Shown here piece by piece: positions 34,551 through 44,211 of a DNA stretch of 64,000 bases (position 1 is its first letter; every line of letters begins with the position of its first letter). The stretch covers positions 2,478,198 to 2,542,197 of the forward strand of contig NZ_AP023355.1 in NCBI RefSeq assembly GCF_016865425.1. Reading direction: 5' to 3'. Source of the stretch: Actinocatenispora thailandica (GTDB taxonomy: Bacteria; Actinomycetota; Actinomycetes; Mycobacteriales; Micromonosporaceae). The position numbers and the translations under genes are program-made. The notes under the pieces are model-generated. The model saw only the letters and a list, made by a program, of their open reading frames with translations, ran no database searches and was not told where the DNA came from.

Positions 34551-37500
34551 GTGCATCTCAAGAGCCTCACGCTGAAGGGCTTCAAGTCGTTCGCCACCGC
34601 CACGACGCTGAAGCTGGAACCCGGCGTCACCTGCGTGGTCGGCCCGAACGGCTCGGGCAAGTCCAACGTCGTGGACGCGATCGCCTGGGTGCTCGGCGAG
34701 CAGGGCGCCAAGGCGCTGCGCGGCGGCAAGATGGACGACGTGATCTTCGCCGGTACGTCCGGCCGCGCCCCGCTCGGGCGCGCCGAGGTCACCCTGACCA
34801 TCGACAACTCCGACGGGGCGCTGCCCATCGACTACACCGAGGTGTCGATCACCCGACGGCTGTTTCGCACCGGCGACGGTGAGTACGAGATCAACGGCGA
34901 CCGGTGCCGGCTGCTCGACATCCAGGAACTGCTGTCCGACTCCGGCATCGGTCGCGAGATGCACGTCATCGTCGGCCAGGGCCAGCTCGACCAGGTGCTG
35001 CACGCGAAGCCGGAGGACCGGCGCGGGTTCATCGAGGAGGCGGCCGGCGTCCTGAAGCACCGCAAGCGCAAGGAGAAGGCGCTGCGCAAGCTGGATGCGA
35101 TGCAGGCCAACCTGAACCGGGTCCAGGACCTCACCGGCGAGCTGCGCCGCCAGCTCAAGCCGCTCGGCAAGCAGGCCGAGATCGCCCGCCGGGCCGCCGG
35201 CATCCAGGCCGACCTGCGCGACGCCCGGTTGCGGCTGCTGGCCGACGACCTGTCCGCGGTGCGCGGGGCGTTGCGCAAGGACGTCTCCGACGAGGAGTCG
35301 ATCCGCGCCAGCCGGGAACGCATCGAGGTCGAACACGGCTCCGCGCAGCGCCGGCTCACCGAGCTGGAGCAGGCGCTGGCCGCCGACGCGCCGGTGCTCG
35401 CCCGCGCCCAGGAGACCTGGTACAAGCTGTCCGGGCTGCAGGAACGGTTCCGCTCGACGAGCCAGCTCGCCGCCGAGCGGGTGCGGTTCCTGTCCGCCGC
35501 CGGCGACGACGAGCGCACCGGCCGTGACCCGGATGCGCTGGAGCACGAGGCGGAGCGGGTCCGCGAGCAGGAGACCGAACTGCGGCTGGCCCTGGAGGAG
35601 GACAAGGCGCGGCTGGCCGAGACGGTCGAGTACCGGCAGCAGGTCGAGTCCGAGCTGGCCGGGGCGGAACGCGAACTGGTCGCCGCGGCCAAGGCGGTCG
35701 CCGACCGGCGGGAGGGTCTCGCGAAGCTGACCGGCCAGGTCAACGCGCTGCGGACCCGGTCCCGCGCGGCGGAGGACGAGATCGCGCGGCTGTCGGTGGC
35801 GTTCGACGAGGCGCAGGCGCGGTACGAGACGGCCGCCGAGGAACTCGCCGTCGCGCAGGAGAGCGCCGACGGCATCGACTCCGACGACGCCGAGGTGGCG
35901 CAGCGGCTCGCCGACGCCAAGCAGGCCCGGCAGGACGCCGAGGCGGGCGTCAAGCAACTCACCGACGCCGAGCGCGCCGCCGAGCGGGAGGCGGCCCAGT
36001 GGAAGGCCCGGGAGGAGGCGCTCGCGCTGGGGCTGCGCCGCAAGGACGGTGCCGGCGCGTTGCTCGCCGCCGGTGCCGACCGGCTGCCCGGCGTGCTGGG
36101 CAGTGTCGCGGCCCTGCTCACCGTCGAGTCCGGGTACGAGGCGGCGGTCGCCGCGGCGCTCGGCCCGTTCGCCGACGCGGTCGCGGTCCGCGCGGTCGAC
36201 CATGCGGTCGCCGCGGTCGAGCTGCTCAAGGCCGACGACGCCGGCCGGGCCACGATGCTCGTCGGTACCGACTCCGGCGCCGCCGAGCCGACCGGCGGGC
36301 TGCCTGGCGGGGCACGCTGGGCGATGCAGGTGCTGCAGGCGCCGGTGGAGCTGCGGCCGGCGGTCGCCGCACTGCTGCGCGACACGGCGGTGGTCGACGA
36401 TCTCGCCGCGGCCCGCAGCCTGGTCGCGGACCGGCCGGAGCTGCGCGCGGTCAGCCGGGACGGCGACGTGCTCGGCGCCGACCACGCCGCCGGCGGATCG
36501 TCGTCGGCGCCGAGCTTCATCGAGGTACAGGCCGCGGTCGACGAGGCGGCGCAGCGCCGGGCCGAGGCCGAGCAGCGGGTCGAGGAGCTGGGCGAGCAGC
36601 TGGAGCGGGCCCGCGCGGTGGTCGCCGAACGGAGCGAGGCGGCGAAGGCGGCCGAGCAGCAGCGCCGGTCGGCCGAGCAGCAGCGCCACGCGGTGTCCCG
36701 GCAGCTCGCCGAGTACGGCGCCGCGGCCCGGTCGGCGCGCGGCGAGGCGGACCGGTTGCAGACCTCCCGGCAGAAGGCCGAGCAGGCCCGGGATGCCGAC
36801 CTGGCCGGGTTGGCCGAGCTCGAGGAGCGGCTGCGGCTGGCCGAGGCGACCCCGGCCGACGAGGAACCGGACGCCACCCGGCGCGACGAGCTGGCCGCCG
36901 CGGTCGGCCCGTCCCGGCAGGCCGAGATGGAGGCGCGGCTGGCGGTGCGTACCGCCGAGGAGCGGGTCCGGGCGCTGTCCGGCCGTGCCGACGGACTGGC
37001 CCGGCAGGCCGCGCAGGAACGCGCCGCCCGGGAACGCGCCGCGGCCCGGAAGGCTCGTCGGGAGCGCGGTGCCACGATCGCGCGGGCGGTGTCGCTCGCC
37101 GCCCAGGCCGCGCTGCACCGCATCGGCGAGTCGCTGACCGCCGCGGCCACCGAACGCGACCAGATCGCCGCCGCCCGTACCGGGCGCGAGGCCGAGCTGG
37201 CCGAGGTCCGTACCCGGGTGCGTGAGCTGGGCGGTGAGCTGGAGCGGCTGACCGATGCGCTGCACCGGGACGAGGTGGCCCGGGCCGAGCAGCGGATGCG
37301 CATCGAGCAGCTGGAGGCCAAGGCCGCCGAGGAGTACGCGATCGACGTCGAGACGCTGCTCGGCGAGTACGGCCCGGACCAGCCGGTACCGCCGACCGCC
37401 GCCGAGGTGGCCGCGGCGGAGGCGGCGGAGAAGCCGATACCGCAGCCGGCCCTGTTCGACCGGGCCACCCAGGAGAAGCGGGCCGCCCGGGGAGAACGCG

Positions 37501-38111
37501 AGCTGGCCCTGCTGGGGAAGGTGAACCCGCTCGCGTTGGAGGAGTTCGCGGCGCTGGAGGAGCGGTACAAGTTCCTCTCCGAGCAGTTGGAGGACCTGAA
37601 GGGCACCCGGCGCGACCTGCTGACCGTGGTCAAGGAGGTCGACGACCGGATCCTGGAGGTGTTCCGCAGCGCCTACGAGGACACCGCCCGCGAGTTCGAG
37701 AAGGTGTTCTCGGTGCTGTTCCCGGGCGGCGAGGGGCGGCTGCGGCTGACCGACCCGGACGACCTGCTCACCACCGGTATCGAGGTGGAGGCCCGGCCGC
37801 CGAACAAGAAGGTGAAGCGGCTCTCGCTGCTGTCCGGTGGGGAGCGCTCGCTGACCGCGATCGCCCTGTTGTGCGCGATCTTCCGGGCCCGCCCCAGCCC
37901 GTTCTACGTGATGGACGAGGTGGAGGCGGCGCTGGACGACGTCAACCTGGGGCGGCTGCTGGACGTGATGCGGCTGTTGCAGGCGGAGTCGCAGCTGATC
38001 GTGATCACCCACCAGAAGCGCACCATGGAGATCGCCGACGCGCTGTACGGGGTGACCATGCGCGGCGGCGTCACCCAGGTGATCAGCCAGCGCCTCGCCG
38101 AGGCCGGTTGA
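34551..38111 (+). CDS. smc: Chromosome segregation protein SMC
   Basis: 1186 residues, normal for bacterial SMC. The N-terminal ATPase half starts HLKSLTLKGFKSFA with Walker A GPNGSGKSNVVDAI. Long coiled-coil arms flank a hinge at about residues 500-660 (LPGVLGSVAALLTVESGYE). The C-terminal half has the signature LLSGGERSLTAIALL and Walker B FYVMDEVEAALDDVN. SMC with ScpAB compacts and segregates the chromosome. The GTG at 34551 is chosen because the conserved opening starts there and GGAGG lies upstream; the frame is open far upstream only through the repeat array. No scpAB nearby. Confidence 0.97.
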   Translation: MHLKSLTLKGFKSFATATTLKLEPGVTCVVGPNGSGKSNVVDAIAWVLGEQGAKALRGGKMDDVIFAGTSGRAPLGRAEVTLTIDNSDGALPIDYTEVSITRRLFRTGDGEYEINGDRCRLLDIQELLSDSGIGREMHVIVGQGQLDQVLHAKPEDRRGFIEEAAGVLKHRKRKEKALRKLDAMQANLNRVQDLTGELRRQLKPLGKQAEIARRAAGIQADLRDARLRLLADDLSAVRGALRKDVSDEESIRASRERIEVEHGSAQRRLTELEQALAADAPVLARAQETWYKLSGLQERFRSTSQLAAERVRFLSAAGDDERTGRDPDALEHEAERVREQETELRLALEEDKARLAETVEYRQQVESELAGAERELVAAAKAVADRREGLAKLTGQVNALRTRSRAAEDEIARLSVAFDEAQARYETAAEELAVAQESADGIDSDDAEVAQRLADAKQARQDAEAGVKQLTDAERAAEREAAQWKAREEALALGLRRKDGAGALLAAGADRLPGVLGSVAALLTVESGYEAAVAAALGPFADAVAVRAVDHAVAAVELLKADDAGRATMLVGTDSGAAEPTGGLPGGARWAMQVLQAPVELRPAVAALLRDTAVVDDLAAARSLVADRPELRAVSRDGDVLGADHAAGGSSSAPSFIEVQAAVDEAAQRRAEAEQRVEELGEQLERARAVVAERSEAAKAAEQQRRSAEQQRHAVSRQLAEYGAAARSARGEADRLQTSRQKAEQARDADLAGLAELEERLRLAEATPADEEPDATRRDELAAAVGPSRQAEMEARLAVRTAEERVRALSGRADGLARQAAQERAARERAAARKARRERGATIARAVSLAAQAALHRIGESLTAAATERDQIAAARTGREAELAEVRTRVRELGGELERLTDALHRDEVARAEQRMRIEQLEAKAAEEYAIDVETLLGEYGPDQPVPPTAAEVAAAEAAEKPIPQPALFDRATQEKRAARGERELALLGKVNPLALEEFAALEERYKFLSEQLEDLKGTRRDLLTVVKEVDDRILEVFRSAYEDTAREFEKVFSVLFPGGEGRLRLTDPDDLLTTGIEVEARPPNKKVKRLSLLSGGERSLTAIALLCAIFRARPSPFYVMDEVEAALDDVNLGRLLDVMRLLQAESQLIVITHQKRTMEIADALYGVTMRGGVTQVISQRLAEAG

Positions 38112-38196
38112 CCGGGGTGCGGTCGGTGGTCGGAGCGGCTAGCCTTGCCGCCGGTGCGGCGCTCGGGCGGCACCGGGCGCGCGAGTGGGAGAGCGG

Positions 38197-38823
38197 ATGC
38201 GGGAGCGGTGCCAGGCGCTGGTGCTGGACATGGACGGCGTGCTGCGCCGGTTCGACCCGGCGAACGAGCAGGCGGTGGCGGCGACGCACGGGCTGCCGGC
38301 CGGCATGCTCACCGACCTCGCGTTCGAGCCGGACCGGCTGCGTGCGGTGCTGACCGGTCGCGCCAGTCACGCCGAATGGCTCGCCTCGGTCACCGACGCG
38401 CTCGCCGCCGCCACCGACGACCGGCAGCGCGCCGAGCAGGCGGTGGCTGCCTGGTCGGCGTACCGGGGAGCGGTGGTGCCGGAGGTGCTCGACGCGGTGC
38501 GCGCGGTGCGGTCCGCCGGGGTGCCGGTGCTGCTCGCCTCGAACGCCACCGACTGGCTGGCCGCGGACCTGGCTCAGCTGGGGCTGACCGGCGAGTTCGA
38601 CGGGGTGCTCAACTCGTCCGAGCTCGGGCATGCGAAGCCGTCCGCGGAGTTCTACGCGGCGGCCTGCGACCGGCTCGGCGTGCCGGCTCGGCTGTGCCTG
38701 CTGGTCGACGACAGCGACCGCAACGTGCGCGGCGCCCGGGCCGCCGGCCTCGCCGCGATCCGCTACACCGGCCCGGCCGACCTCACCTACCTGACCTCGG
38801 CGCTGGCCCCGGCGACCGCCTGA
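38197..38823 (+). CDS. HAD-superfamily hydrolase
   Basis: 208 residues. HAD motif I is VLDMDGVLRRF (nucleophile Asp), motif II VLLASNATDW, motif III Lys in SSELGHAKPSAEFY and motif IV LLVDDSDRNVRGARAAG. It is probably a small-molecule phosphatase in the cytoplasm; the substrate is unknown. The ATG follows GGGAG by 7 nt. An upstream GTG at 38185 is also possible. Confidence 0.88.
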   Translation: MRERCQALVLDMDGVLRRFDPANEQAVAATHGLPAGMLTDLAFEPDRLRAVLTGRASHAEWLASVTDALAAATDDRQRAEQAVAAWSAYRGAVVPEVLDAVRAVRSAGVPVLLASNATDWLAADLAQLGLTGEFDGVLNSSELGHAKPSAEFYAAACDRLGVPARLCLLVDDSDRNVRGARAAGLAAIRYTGPADLTYLTSALAPATA

Positions 38824-38885
38824 GCGCCGTGCGGTCGGCGCCGGCGTCCGGGGCGTGCGACATCTCGCGGGATCGCCGCCGATGG

Positions 38886-38907
38886 CGTCGCCGGCTGGGC
38901 GGCGACG
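38886..38907. terminator. Possible convergent terminator
   Basis: CGTCGCC and GGCGACG form a 7-bp stem with an 8-nt loop in the gap between the HAD gene and the minus-strand beta-propeller gene. Confidence 0.35.
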
Positions 38908-38928
38908 GGGCCGGGCTGCCGGTGCCGC

Positions 38929-40893
38929 TCAGAGGCGGATGCGGACCAGGTCGGTGCCGCGCAGCGTGTAGACGACGTCGGCGACCGGGTCGTACGAGGC
39001 CTGCGGCTCGTTGAACCAACCGCCGCCGAGCCCACCGACCACGGTGACCGGCCCGGCCTCGGTGAGCCGGAACAGCGTGTTGCGGGTGACGCCGTACAGG
39101 GTGCCGTGCCGCCAGAACAGCTGGCCGCCGCCGGCGTCGGCCAGCTGGTAGCTGGCGAGCACGAGGCGGTCGACCGGATCCGCCACGACCAGCCGCCCGG
39201 CCGAGGTCAGCCCGTACAGGCGGTTGCCGTGCGCCGACAGGTCGGACCAGCCGGTCGCACCGGGTACCGCGGTCCAGCGCCACCGGGTCCGCCCGGTGTC
39301 CAGGTCGACGGCGGCGAGTTGCGCCTCGGTCGCGGTCGGCGGCACGCCGTCCGCGGCGATCTCCGAACCCAGGTAGCCGACGTGCCCGCGTGCGGTGACC
39401 GCGCTGATCGCCTGCCCCGGCACCGGGTCGTACCGGTGCGCGGTGTCGCTGGCCACGTCGTAGAGGGTGAACGCGCCGCCGACGGTGCCGTACTCGGAGC
39501 GGCTGCCGATCGCGAGCTGCCCGCGGTCGGGCAGCCAGGTCATCGCCCGTGGCCGGTTCTGCCCGCCGCCGAGCGCGCCACGGCGGGCCATCGTGCGGGT
39601 CACCGGGTCGTACGTGTCGACGAAGCCGCCGGGGTAGACGCCGAGGTACGCCCGGCCGCCGACGGGCACGATCCGCTTCGGCTCACCGAACGCCCGGACC
39701 CGCCGGCTGGTACCGGCCGCGAGGTCGTGGACCTGCAGCCCGAAGTTGCCGCCGACATAGGCGTACCGGCCGTCCTGGACCGCGACCGACTGGGCCGGTT
39801 CCGCGGCGGCCGGCATTCCGGCCGCGACCAGATCGGTCACCGTGGTCGCCCCGGTGTCCGGGTTCAGCGTCCACACCTCGCCGCTGCCGGCGACGCCGAC
39901 GAGCTGGCCCGCGGAGACGAACACGCCGCGGGTCTCGTCCTGCGGTACCGGCGTGCCGAGCCGTTCCAGCGTCCCGGTACCGCGCCGGTAGCGGTAGACC
40001 GAGCCGGAGGTGCGGGCGGTCAGGTAGACCGAGTCACCGTCGATGGTGATCGCGTCGACGGTGCGGTCGCCGGTGTCGACGATCGTGTACCGGCCGGGGT
40101 CGTGCCGGTCGATCAGGGCGAGCTTGCCGGACGGCTCGGTGCCGACCGCGATCAGGTCGTCGGTGACCGCGACGTCGTAGACGAACGCCTCACCGCGCAG
40201 CTCGGCCGGGAGGATCTCGCGGCGCTGGCCGGTCGCCGGGTCGTACGCGACGAGCCGGGCGGCCGCACCGGTGCCCGCGTAGACCGTGCCGTCGTCGGCG
40301 ACCGCCACCGACCGCACGTAGTGCTGCCCGGGGCTCGCCTGGCCGAGGTCGCTGGTCGCGCCGGTGTCGGGGTCGACGGCGTAGAGCTTCCCGGACGGGT
40401 AGGTGCCCGCGTACAGGGTGCCGTCCGGCGCCGCCGCCAGGTCGAACACGTACGTGTCGGTGCCGAGGCCGGTGAGCCGGGTGGCGGTGTCGGTGGTCGG
40501 GTCGTACCGGTGGATGTCGGCGACGCCGTACGTGCCGGCGTACACCGCGCCGTGGTCGACCGCGGCGGCCCACCCGCCGGTACCGGTGGGCAGCTCGGCG
40601 TGTCCGACGACCCGGCGGGTGGCCAGGTCGTAGCGGGCGACGACGGCGGGCTGCAGGCCGCGGGTCACCAGGTACAGCGTGCCGCCGTCGATGGCCGCGC
40701 CGGTGACCGGCGCCGACACGACGCCGGCGCCGAGGTCGTCGACCCGCGGTGCGGTGCTGCCGGCCGCGGCGGGCGACGGGGCGGCGGTTCCCGCGGTCGC
40801 CGTGGTGGGGTGGGCGGGGTCGGCCGGCGCCGCGGCCGGCACCAGCACCGTGGCCAGGATCGCCGCGAGTCCGGCCGCGAATGTTCTGACCAT
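38929..40893 (-). CDS. Secreted beta-propeller protein (PQQ/YVTN-like repeats)
   Basis: 654 residues. A Sec signal peptide (MVRTFAAGLAAILATVLVPAA) is followed by many 45-55-residue repeats of the form GTLYAGTYPSGKLYAVDPDTGA, TVYAGTGAAARLVAYDPATGQ and RYAYVGGNFGLQVHDLAAG, predicted to fold as one or two beta-propellers outside the cell. No catalytic motif stands out, so it may bind carbohydrate or protein. The ATG at 40893 follows AAAAAGGTG; the frame is open further upstream but without signal features. Confidence 0.83.
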   Translation of the reverse strand: MVRTFAAGLAAILATVLVPAAAPADPAHPTTATAGTAAPSPAAAGSTAPRVDDLGAGVVSAPVTGAAIDGGTLYLVTRGLQPAVVARYDLATRRVVGHAELPTGTGGWAAAVDHGAVYAGTYGVADIHRYDPTTDTATRLTGLGTDTYVFDLAAAPDGTLYAGTYPSGKLYAVDPDTGATSDLGQASPGQHYVRSVAVADDGTVYAGTGAAARLVAYDPATGQRREILPAELRGEAFVYDVAVTDDLIAVGTEPSGKLALIDRHDPGRYTIVDTGDRTVDAITIDGDSVYLTARTSGSVYRYRRGTGTLERLGTPVPQDETRGVFVSAGQLVGVAGSGEVWTLNPDTGATTVTDLVAAGMPAAAEPAQSVAVQDGRYAYVGGNFGLQVHDLAAGTSRRVRAFGEPKRIVPVGGRAYLGVYPGGFVDTYDPVTRTMARRGALGGGQNRPRAMTWLPDRGQLAIGSRSEYGTVGGAFTLYDVASDTAHRYDPVPGQAISAVTARGHVGYLGSEIAADGVPPTATEAQLAAVDLDTGRTRWRWTAVPGATGWSDLSAHGNRLYGLTSAGRLVVADPVDRLVLASYQLADAGGGQLFWRHGTLYGVTRNTLFRLTEAGPVTVVGGLGGGWFNEPQASYDPVADVVYTLRGTDLVRIRL

Positions 40894-40903
40894 GCCGACA
40901 CCT

Positions 40904-40923
40904 TTTTCGGCCGTGTCCGAAAA
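40904..40923. promoter_or_regulatory. Inverted repeat beside the beta-propeller ribosome binding site
   Basis: TTTTCGG (40904-40910) and CCGAAAA (40917-40923) are perfect 7-bp arms with a 6-nt spacer, immediately upstream of the AGGTG ribosome binding site of the minus-strand gene. It could be an operator or an RNA hairpin affecting translation. Confidence 0.45.
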
Positions 40924-41012
40924 GCGATTGGCGCTCATTACATGTCCTCGCCGTCCCGCTGTCAACGCCGCGGGCAGATCGTGCGCCCGGCGCCAGCCCG
41001 TACGGTGGCCCC

Positions 41013-41780
41013 ATGGACACGGGACTGGCAGGCAAGCGGGTACTGGTGACGGGCGCGACCGGCGGCATCGGCGGCGAGATCGTCGCCGCGTTCGCCGGCG
41101 AGGGCGCCCGGGTCGGCGTGCACCACCGCTCCGATCCGCCGCGGGCGCGGGAGCTCGCGACCCGGTACGGCGGGGTCGCACTCGCCGCCGACCTCACCGT
41201 CGAGGCCGAGGTGGACGGGCTGGTCGCGGCGGCCGTCGAGGGCCTGGGCGGGCTGGAGATCCTGGTGGCGAACGCCGGGAAGTACCCGGCGCCGGCAGCC
41301 CCGGTGTGGGAACTGGATCCGGCCCGCTGGCGGGCCACGATCGCGGCCAACCTGGACGCGACGTTCCTGCTCTGCCGCGCCTTCCTGCGGCACGTGGCAA
41401 CCACCGGCGTCGGGACGATCGTGCTGGTCGGGTCGACCGCCGGCCAGTTCGGCGAGGCTGACCACGCGGACTACGCGGCGGCCAAGGCGGCACTGACCGG
41501 CCTGGCACGCAGCCTCAAGAACGAGATCGTCCGGATCGCGCCGGCCGGCCGGATCAACGTCGTCGCGCCGGGTTGGACCGCGACCGAACGCAACGCCGAC
41601 CGGCTCGGTGATCCGGCCTTCGTCCGGGCCCGCACCGCGACGATGGCGCTGGACAAGCTGGGTCGCCCGGCCGATGTCGCCGCCGCCGCGGTGGTACTCG
41701 CCTCCGACCGGCTGTCCGGCCACGTCACCGGCGAAACGGTGACCGTCGCCGGTGGCATGGAGGGCCGCCTGCTGCGCTGA
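41013..41780 (+). CDS. Short-chain dehydrogenase/reductase
   Basis: 255 residues, a classical SDR. The cofactor loop is VTGATGGIGGEIV, NAG is in LVANAGKYP, the catalytic Ser is in VLVGSTAGQFG and Tyr/Lys in DYAAAKAALTG; RINVVAPGWTATE and VTGETVTVAGGM complete the pattern. Most resemble 3-oxoacyl-ACP reductases (FabG-like), but the substrate cannot be told. Divergent from the beta-propeller gene. Confidence 0.88.
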   Translation: MDTGLAGKRVLVTGATGGIGGEIVAAFAGEGARVGVHHRSDPPRARELATRYGGVALAADLTVEAEVDGLVAAAVEGLGGLEILVANAGKYPAPAAPVWELDPARWRATIAANLDATFLLCRAFLRHVATTGVGTIVLVGSTAGQFGEADHADYAAAKAALTGLARSLKNEIVRIAPAGRINVVAPGWTATERNADRLGDPAFVRARTATMALDKLGRPADVAAAAVVLASDRLSGHVTGETVTVAGGMEGRLLR

Positions 41781-42261
41781 CCACGCGCGGGGCCGCCCGG
41801 CCGCGGTCGGTGCGGGCATCGGTCCACCCGGGCGGCGGGCAGGTCGACGGACCCCGAGCCGCCGGGATCGGCGACAGTTCTGGGCCCGGCCGGTACCACC
41901 GGCCGGCCGCCGGGCACGGCCCGGATCGCGGCTCTGCTGGCAGGTACCCCGGTCGGGCGGGTCACCGCAGCATCGGGCGCCACCGGTGCGGGACGGCAAG
42001 CGGTTTCACCGGCGGTGACGCGGTGTGCCGGAGGCGCGGGTCACAGGCGAGCACGGGCGGTGATCAATCGGGCGGCGGCCGGCTAGACTCGGCAGGTACC
42101 TGTCATCGGCGCACCGCGCGCCGGGCACGTCTTGTTCATCCCGGTGGCCCTCTCGACGATCGTCCGCCACCTGGTGATGCTGTCCCGTGGTGTGCTGGGC
42201 CGAAGGCCCGTTGGGCTGCGGAGCCTGTGTTGAGACGCGCCCTGTCTCCGGAAGGTTCCTG
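41781..42261 (+). other. 481-bp gene-free stretch: leader of the DEAD-box helicase gene
   Basis: No coding frame here has a recognisable product. The part from about 42060 holds AT-richer patches (GGCTAGACTCGGCAGGTACC) and short hairpins such as GGGCC-GAA-GGCCC near 42199. Long untranslated leaders are common for bacterial DEAD-box helicase genes, which are often cold-regulated; that role here is inferred. Confidence 0.35.
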
Positions 42262-44136
42262 TTGACCAACCCTGTCGTGCCCACCACGTCCATCCCGAAG
42301 CAGAGTTCCAGCTCGCCCGAGCTCACCTCGCCGGACCGCAACATCACCCTCGCAGCCGCCGCGCCGGCGGACACCGCGTCGGCGGACGCCGCGTCGGCGG
42401 ACACCGCGTCGGCGGACGCCGCGCCGGGGGTCAGCGCCGCGCCCGACCCCGGCGCGGCGGTCGACACCGCTGCCGGCGCCCCGTCGTCGCCCGAGCCGGC
42501 GAGTGCGCAGTCACCGGCCTCCTTCGCCGATTTCGGGCTGCCGGACCGGCTGGTCTCGGTGCTGCACCGGCGCGGGATGACCGCGCCGTTCGCGATCCAG
42601 GCGGCCACCCTGCCGGACTCGCTCGCCGGCCGCGACCTGCTCGGCCGCGGCCGTACCGGCTCCGGCAAGACGCTCGCGTTCGGGCTGCCGACCCTGGTCC
42701 GGCTCGCGGCCGGGCGGCCGGCCGCGCCGACGAAGCCGCGCGGGCTGGTCCTGGTGCCCACCCGCGAACTCGCCCTGCAGGTACGCGATGCGCTGGAGCC
42801 CCTCGGCCGCGCCCTCGACGTCCGGATCGCCGCGGTCGTCGGCGGCGCCCCGTTCGTCAAGCAGATCAGCCAGCTGCGCCGCGGCGCCGAACTGGTCGTC
42901 GCCACGCCGGGCCGGCTGGCCGACCTGATCGCCCAGCGGGCCTGCGACCTGTCCGAGGTGGAGGTCACCGTCCTGGACGAGGCCGACCAGATGTGCGACA
43001 TGGGGTTCCTGCCGGCGGTCACCGAGCTGCTGGACCAGGTCCGCCCCGGCGGCCAGCGGATGCTGTTCTCCGCCACCCTGGACGGCGACGTCGACTCGCT
43101 GGTCGCGAAGTATCTGACCGATCCGGTGACCCACTCGACCGACCCGGGTACCGCGTCGGTGTCGACGATGGACCATCACCTGGTGCTGGTGTTCCCGCCG
43201 GACAAGCAGACGGTGACCGCGCAGATCGCCAACCGCGCCGGCCGCACCCTGCTGTTCGTGCGTACCCGCAGCTTCGCCGACCGGCTCGAGGAGCAGCTGC
43301 GCTCGGTCGGGGTCGCCGCGCGCGCCCTGCACGGCGGCAAGACCCAGGCGGTACGCACCCGTACCCTCGCCGAGTTCCGGGAGGGCCGGGTGACCGCGCT
43401 GGTGGCCACCGACGTCGCGGCGCGCGGCATCCACGTCGACGACGTCAGCCTGGTACTGCACGTCGACCCGGCCGGCGACGCCAAGGACTACCTGCACCGC
43501 GCCGGCCGTACCGCCCGGGCCGGCGAGACCGGCACCGTGGTGACGCTGGTGACGCCGCGGCAGCGCAAGTTCGCCGAGTCGATCGTCAAGCAGGCCGGGG
43601 TGCACGCGCGGCGACTCCGGTTGCGCCGGCTGGACGAGGCGGCGCAGCCGATCGACCCGCTGCTGGCCGAGGTCACCGGCGCCCGCGAGCCGAGTGGCGT
43701 GCCGGTCCGGGAGGCGCCCGCGCAGCGCCGCGGCCGGCCCCGCCGGGACGACCGCATCCCCGGCCAGCGCGGCCCGCGCGCTGCGGGCTCCCGGTACCGT
43801 GCCGACGACCGTGCGCGCGCCGGCGATGACCGTGCGCGCGGCGACCGGGTGCGCGAGGACCGCCGGCATGATGTCCGGCGGGGCGACGAACGCGCTGTCG
43901 ACCGCGGGCACCGGGAGCGGCGCAGCGGCCACGACGACCGGGCGGCCGGACGGCCGGACGGCTTCGCCCGGCACGATGGCGCCCGCGGGCCCGCCGCGGG
44001 CCGCGACGATCGGCGGGGCGGGGGCCGGTTCGACCGCGGCGGTGACGGTCGGGACCGGTCCGGCGACCACGGCCGGCCGGCTCACCCGGCTCGCGGGGAG
44101 CGCGCGCCACGCTGGCGCTCGCAGCACTCGAACTGA
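42262..44136 (+). CDS. DEAD-box ATP-dependent RNA helicase
   Basis: 624 residues. The core carries the Q motif (FADFGLPDRLVSVLHRRGMTAPFAIQ), motif I GRTGSGKTLAFGL, PTRELALQV, TPGRL, DEAD in VLDEADQMCDMGF, SAT, and motif VI HRAGRTARAG. About 80 Ala/Ser/Asp-rich residues precede the core and a long Arg/Asp/Gly-rich tail (about residues 470-624) follows, typical of RNA-binding tails. It is expected to remodel structured RNA in ribosome assembly or mRNA decay. I take TTG 42262 after GGAAGG as the start; ATG/GTG at 42187 lacks family support. Confidence 0.92.
   Translation: MTNPVVPTTSIPKQSSSSPELTSPDRNITLAAAAPADTASADAASADTASADAAPGVSAAPDPGAAVDTAAGAPSSPEPASAQSPASFADFGLPDRLVSVLHRRGMTAPFAIQAATLPDSLAGRDLLGRGRTGSGKTLAFGLPTLVRLAAGRPAAPTKPRGLVLVPTRELALQVRDALEPLGRALDVRIAAVVGGAPFVKQISQLRRGAELVVATPGRLADLIAQRACDLSEVEVTVLDEADQMCDMGFLPAVTELLDQVRPGGQRMLFSATLDGDVDSLVAKYLTDPVTHSTDPGTASVSTMDHHLVLVFPPDKQTVTAQIANRAGRTLLFVRTRSFADRLEEQLRSVGVAARALHGGKTQAVRTRTLAEFREGRVTALVATDVAARGIHVDDVSLVLHVDPAGDAKDYLHRAGRTARAGETGTVVTLVTPRQRKFAESIVKQAGVHARRLRLRRLDEAAQPIDPLLAEVTGAREPSGVPVREAPAQRRGRPRRDDRIPGQRGPRAAGSRYRADDRARAGDDRARGDRVREDRRHDVRRGDERAVDRGHRERRSGHDDRAAGRPDGFARHDGARGPAAGRDDRRGGGRFDRGGDGRDRSGDHGRPAHPARGERAPRWRSQHSN
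42368..42425 (+). repeat. In-frame 15/30-bp repeat in the helicase N-terminus
   Basis: Four alternating units of GCGGACACCGCGTCG and GCGGACGCCGCGTCG encode ADTAS/ADAAS pentapeptides. The repeat keeps frame, so length changes would be tolerated. Confidence 0.75.
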
Positions 44137-44211
44137 TCGGCCGCTCGAACCGGTCGGCCGCTCGAGCCGCCACCGGTGCCGGGCCGTCCCGGCTCCGGTC
44201 GCGGTTCGAGG

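Noticed and set aside
33870-38012. 1380-codon open frame on the minus strand opposite smc
   Set aside because: It is antisense of smc, a common effect of GC-rich third positions. The product is Leu/Gly/Arg-rich without domains.
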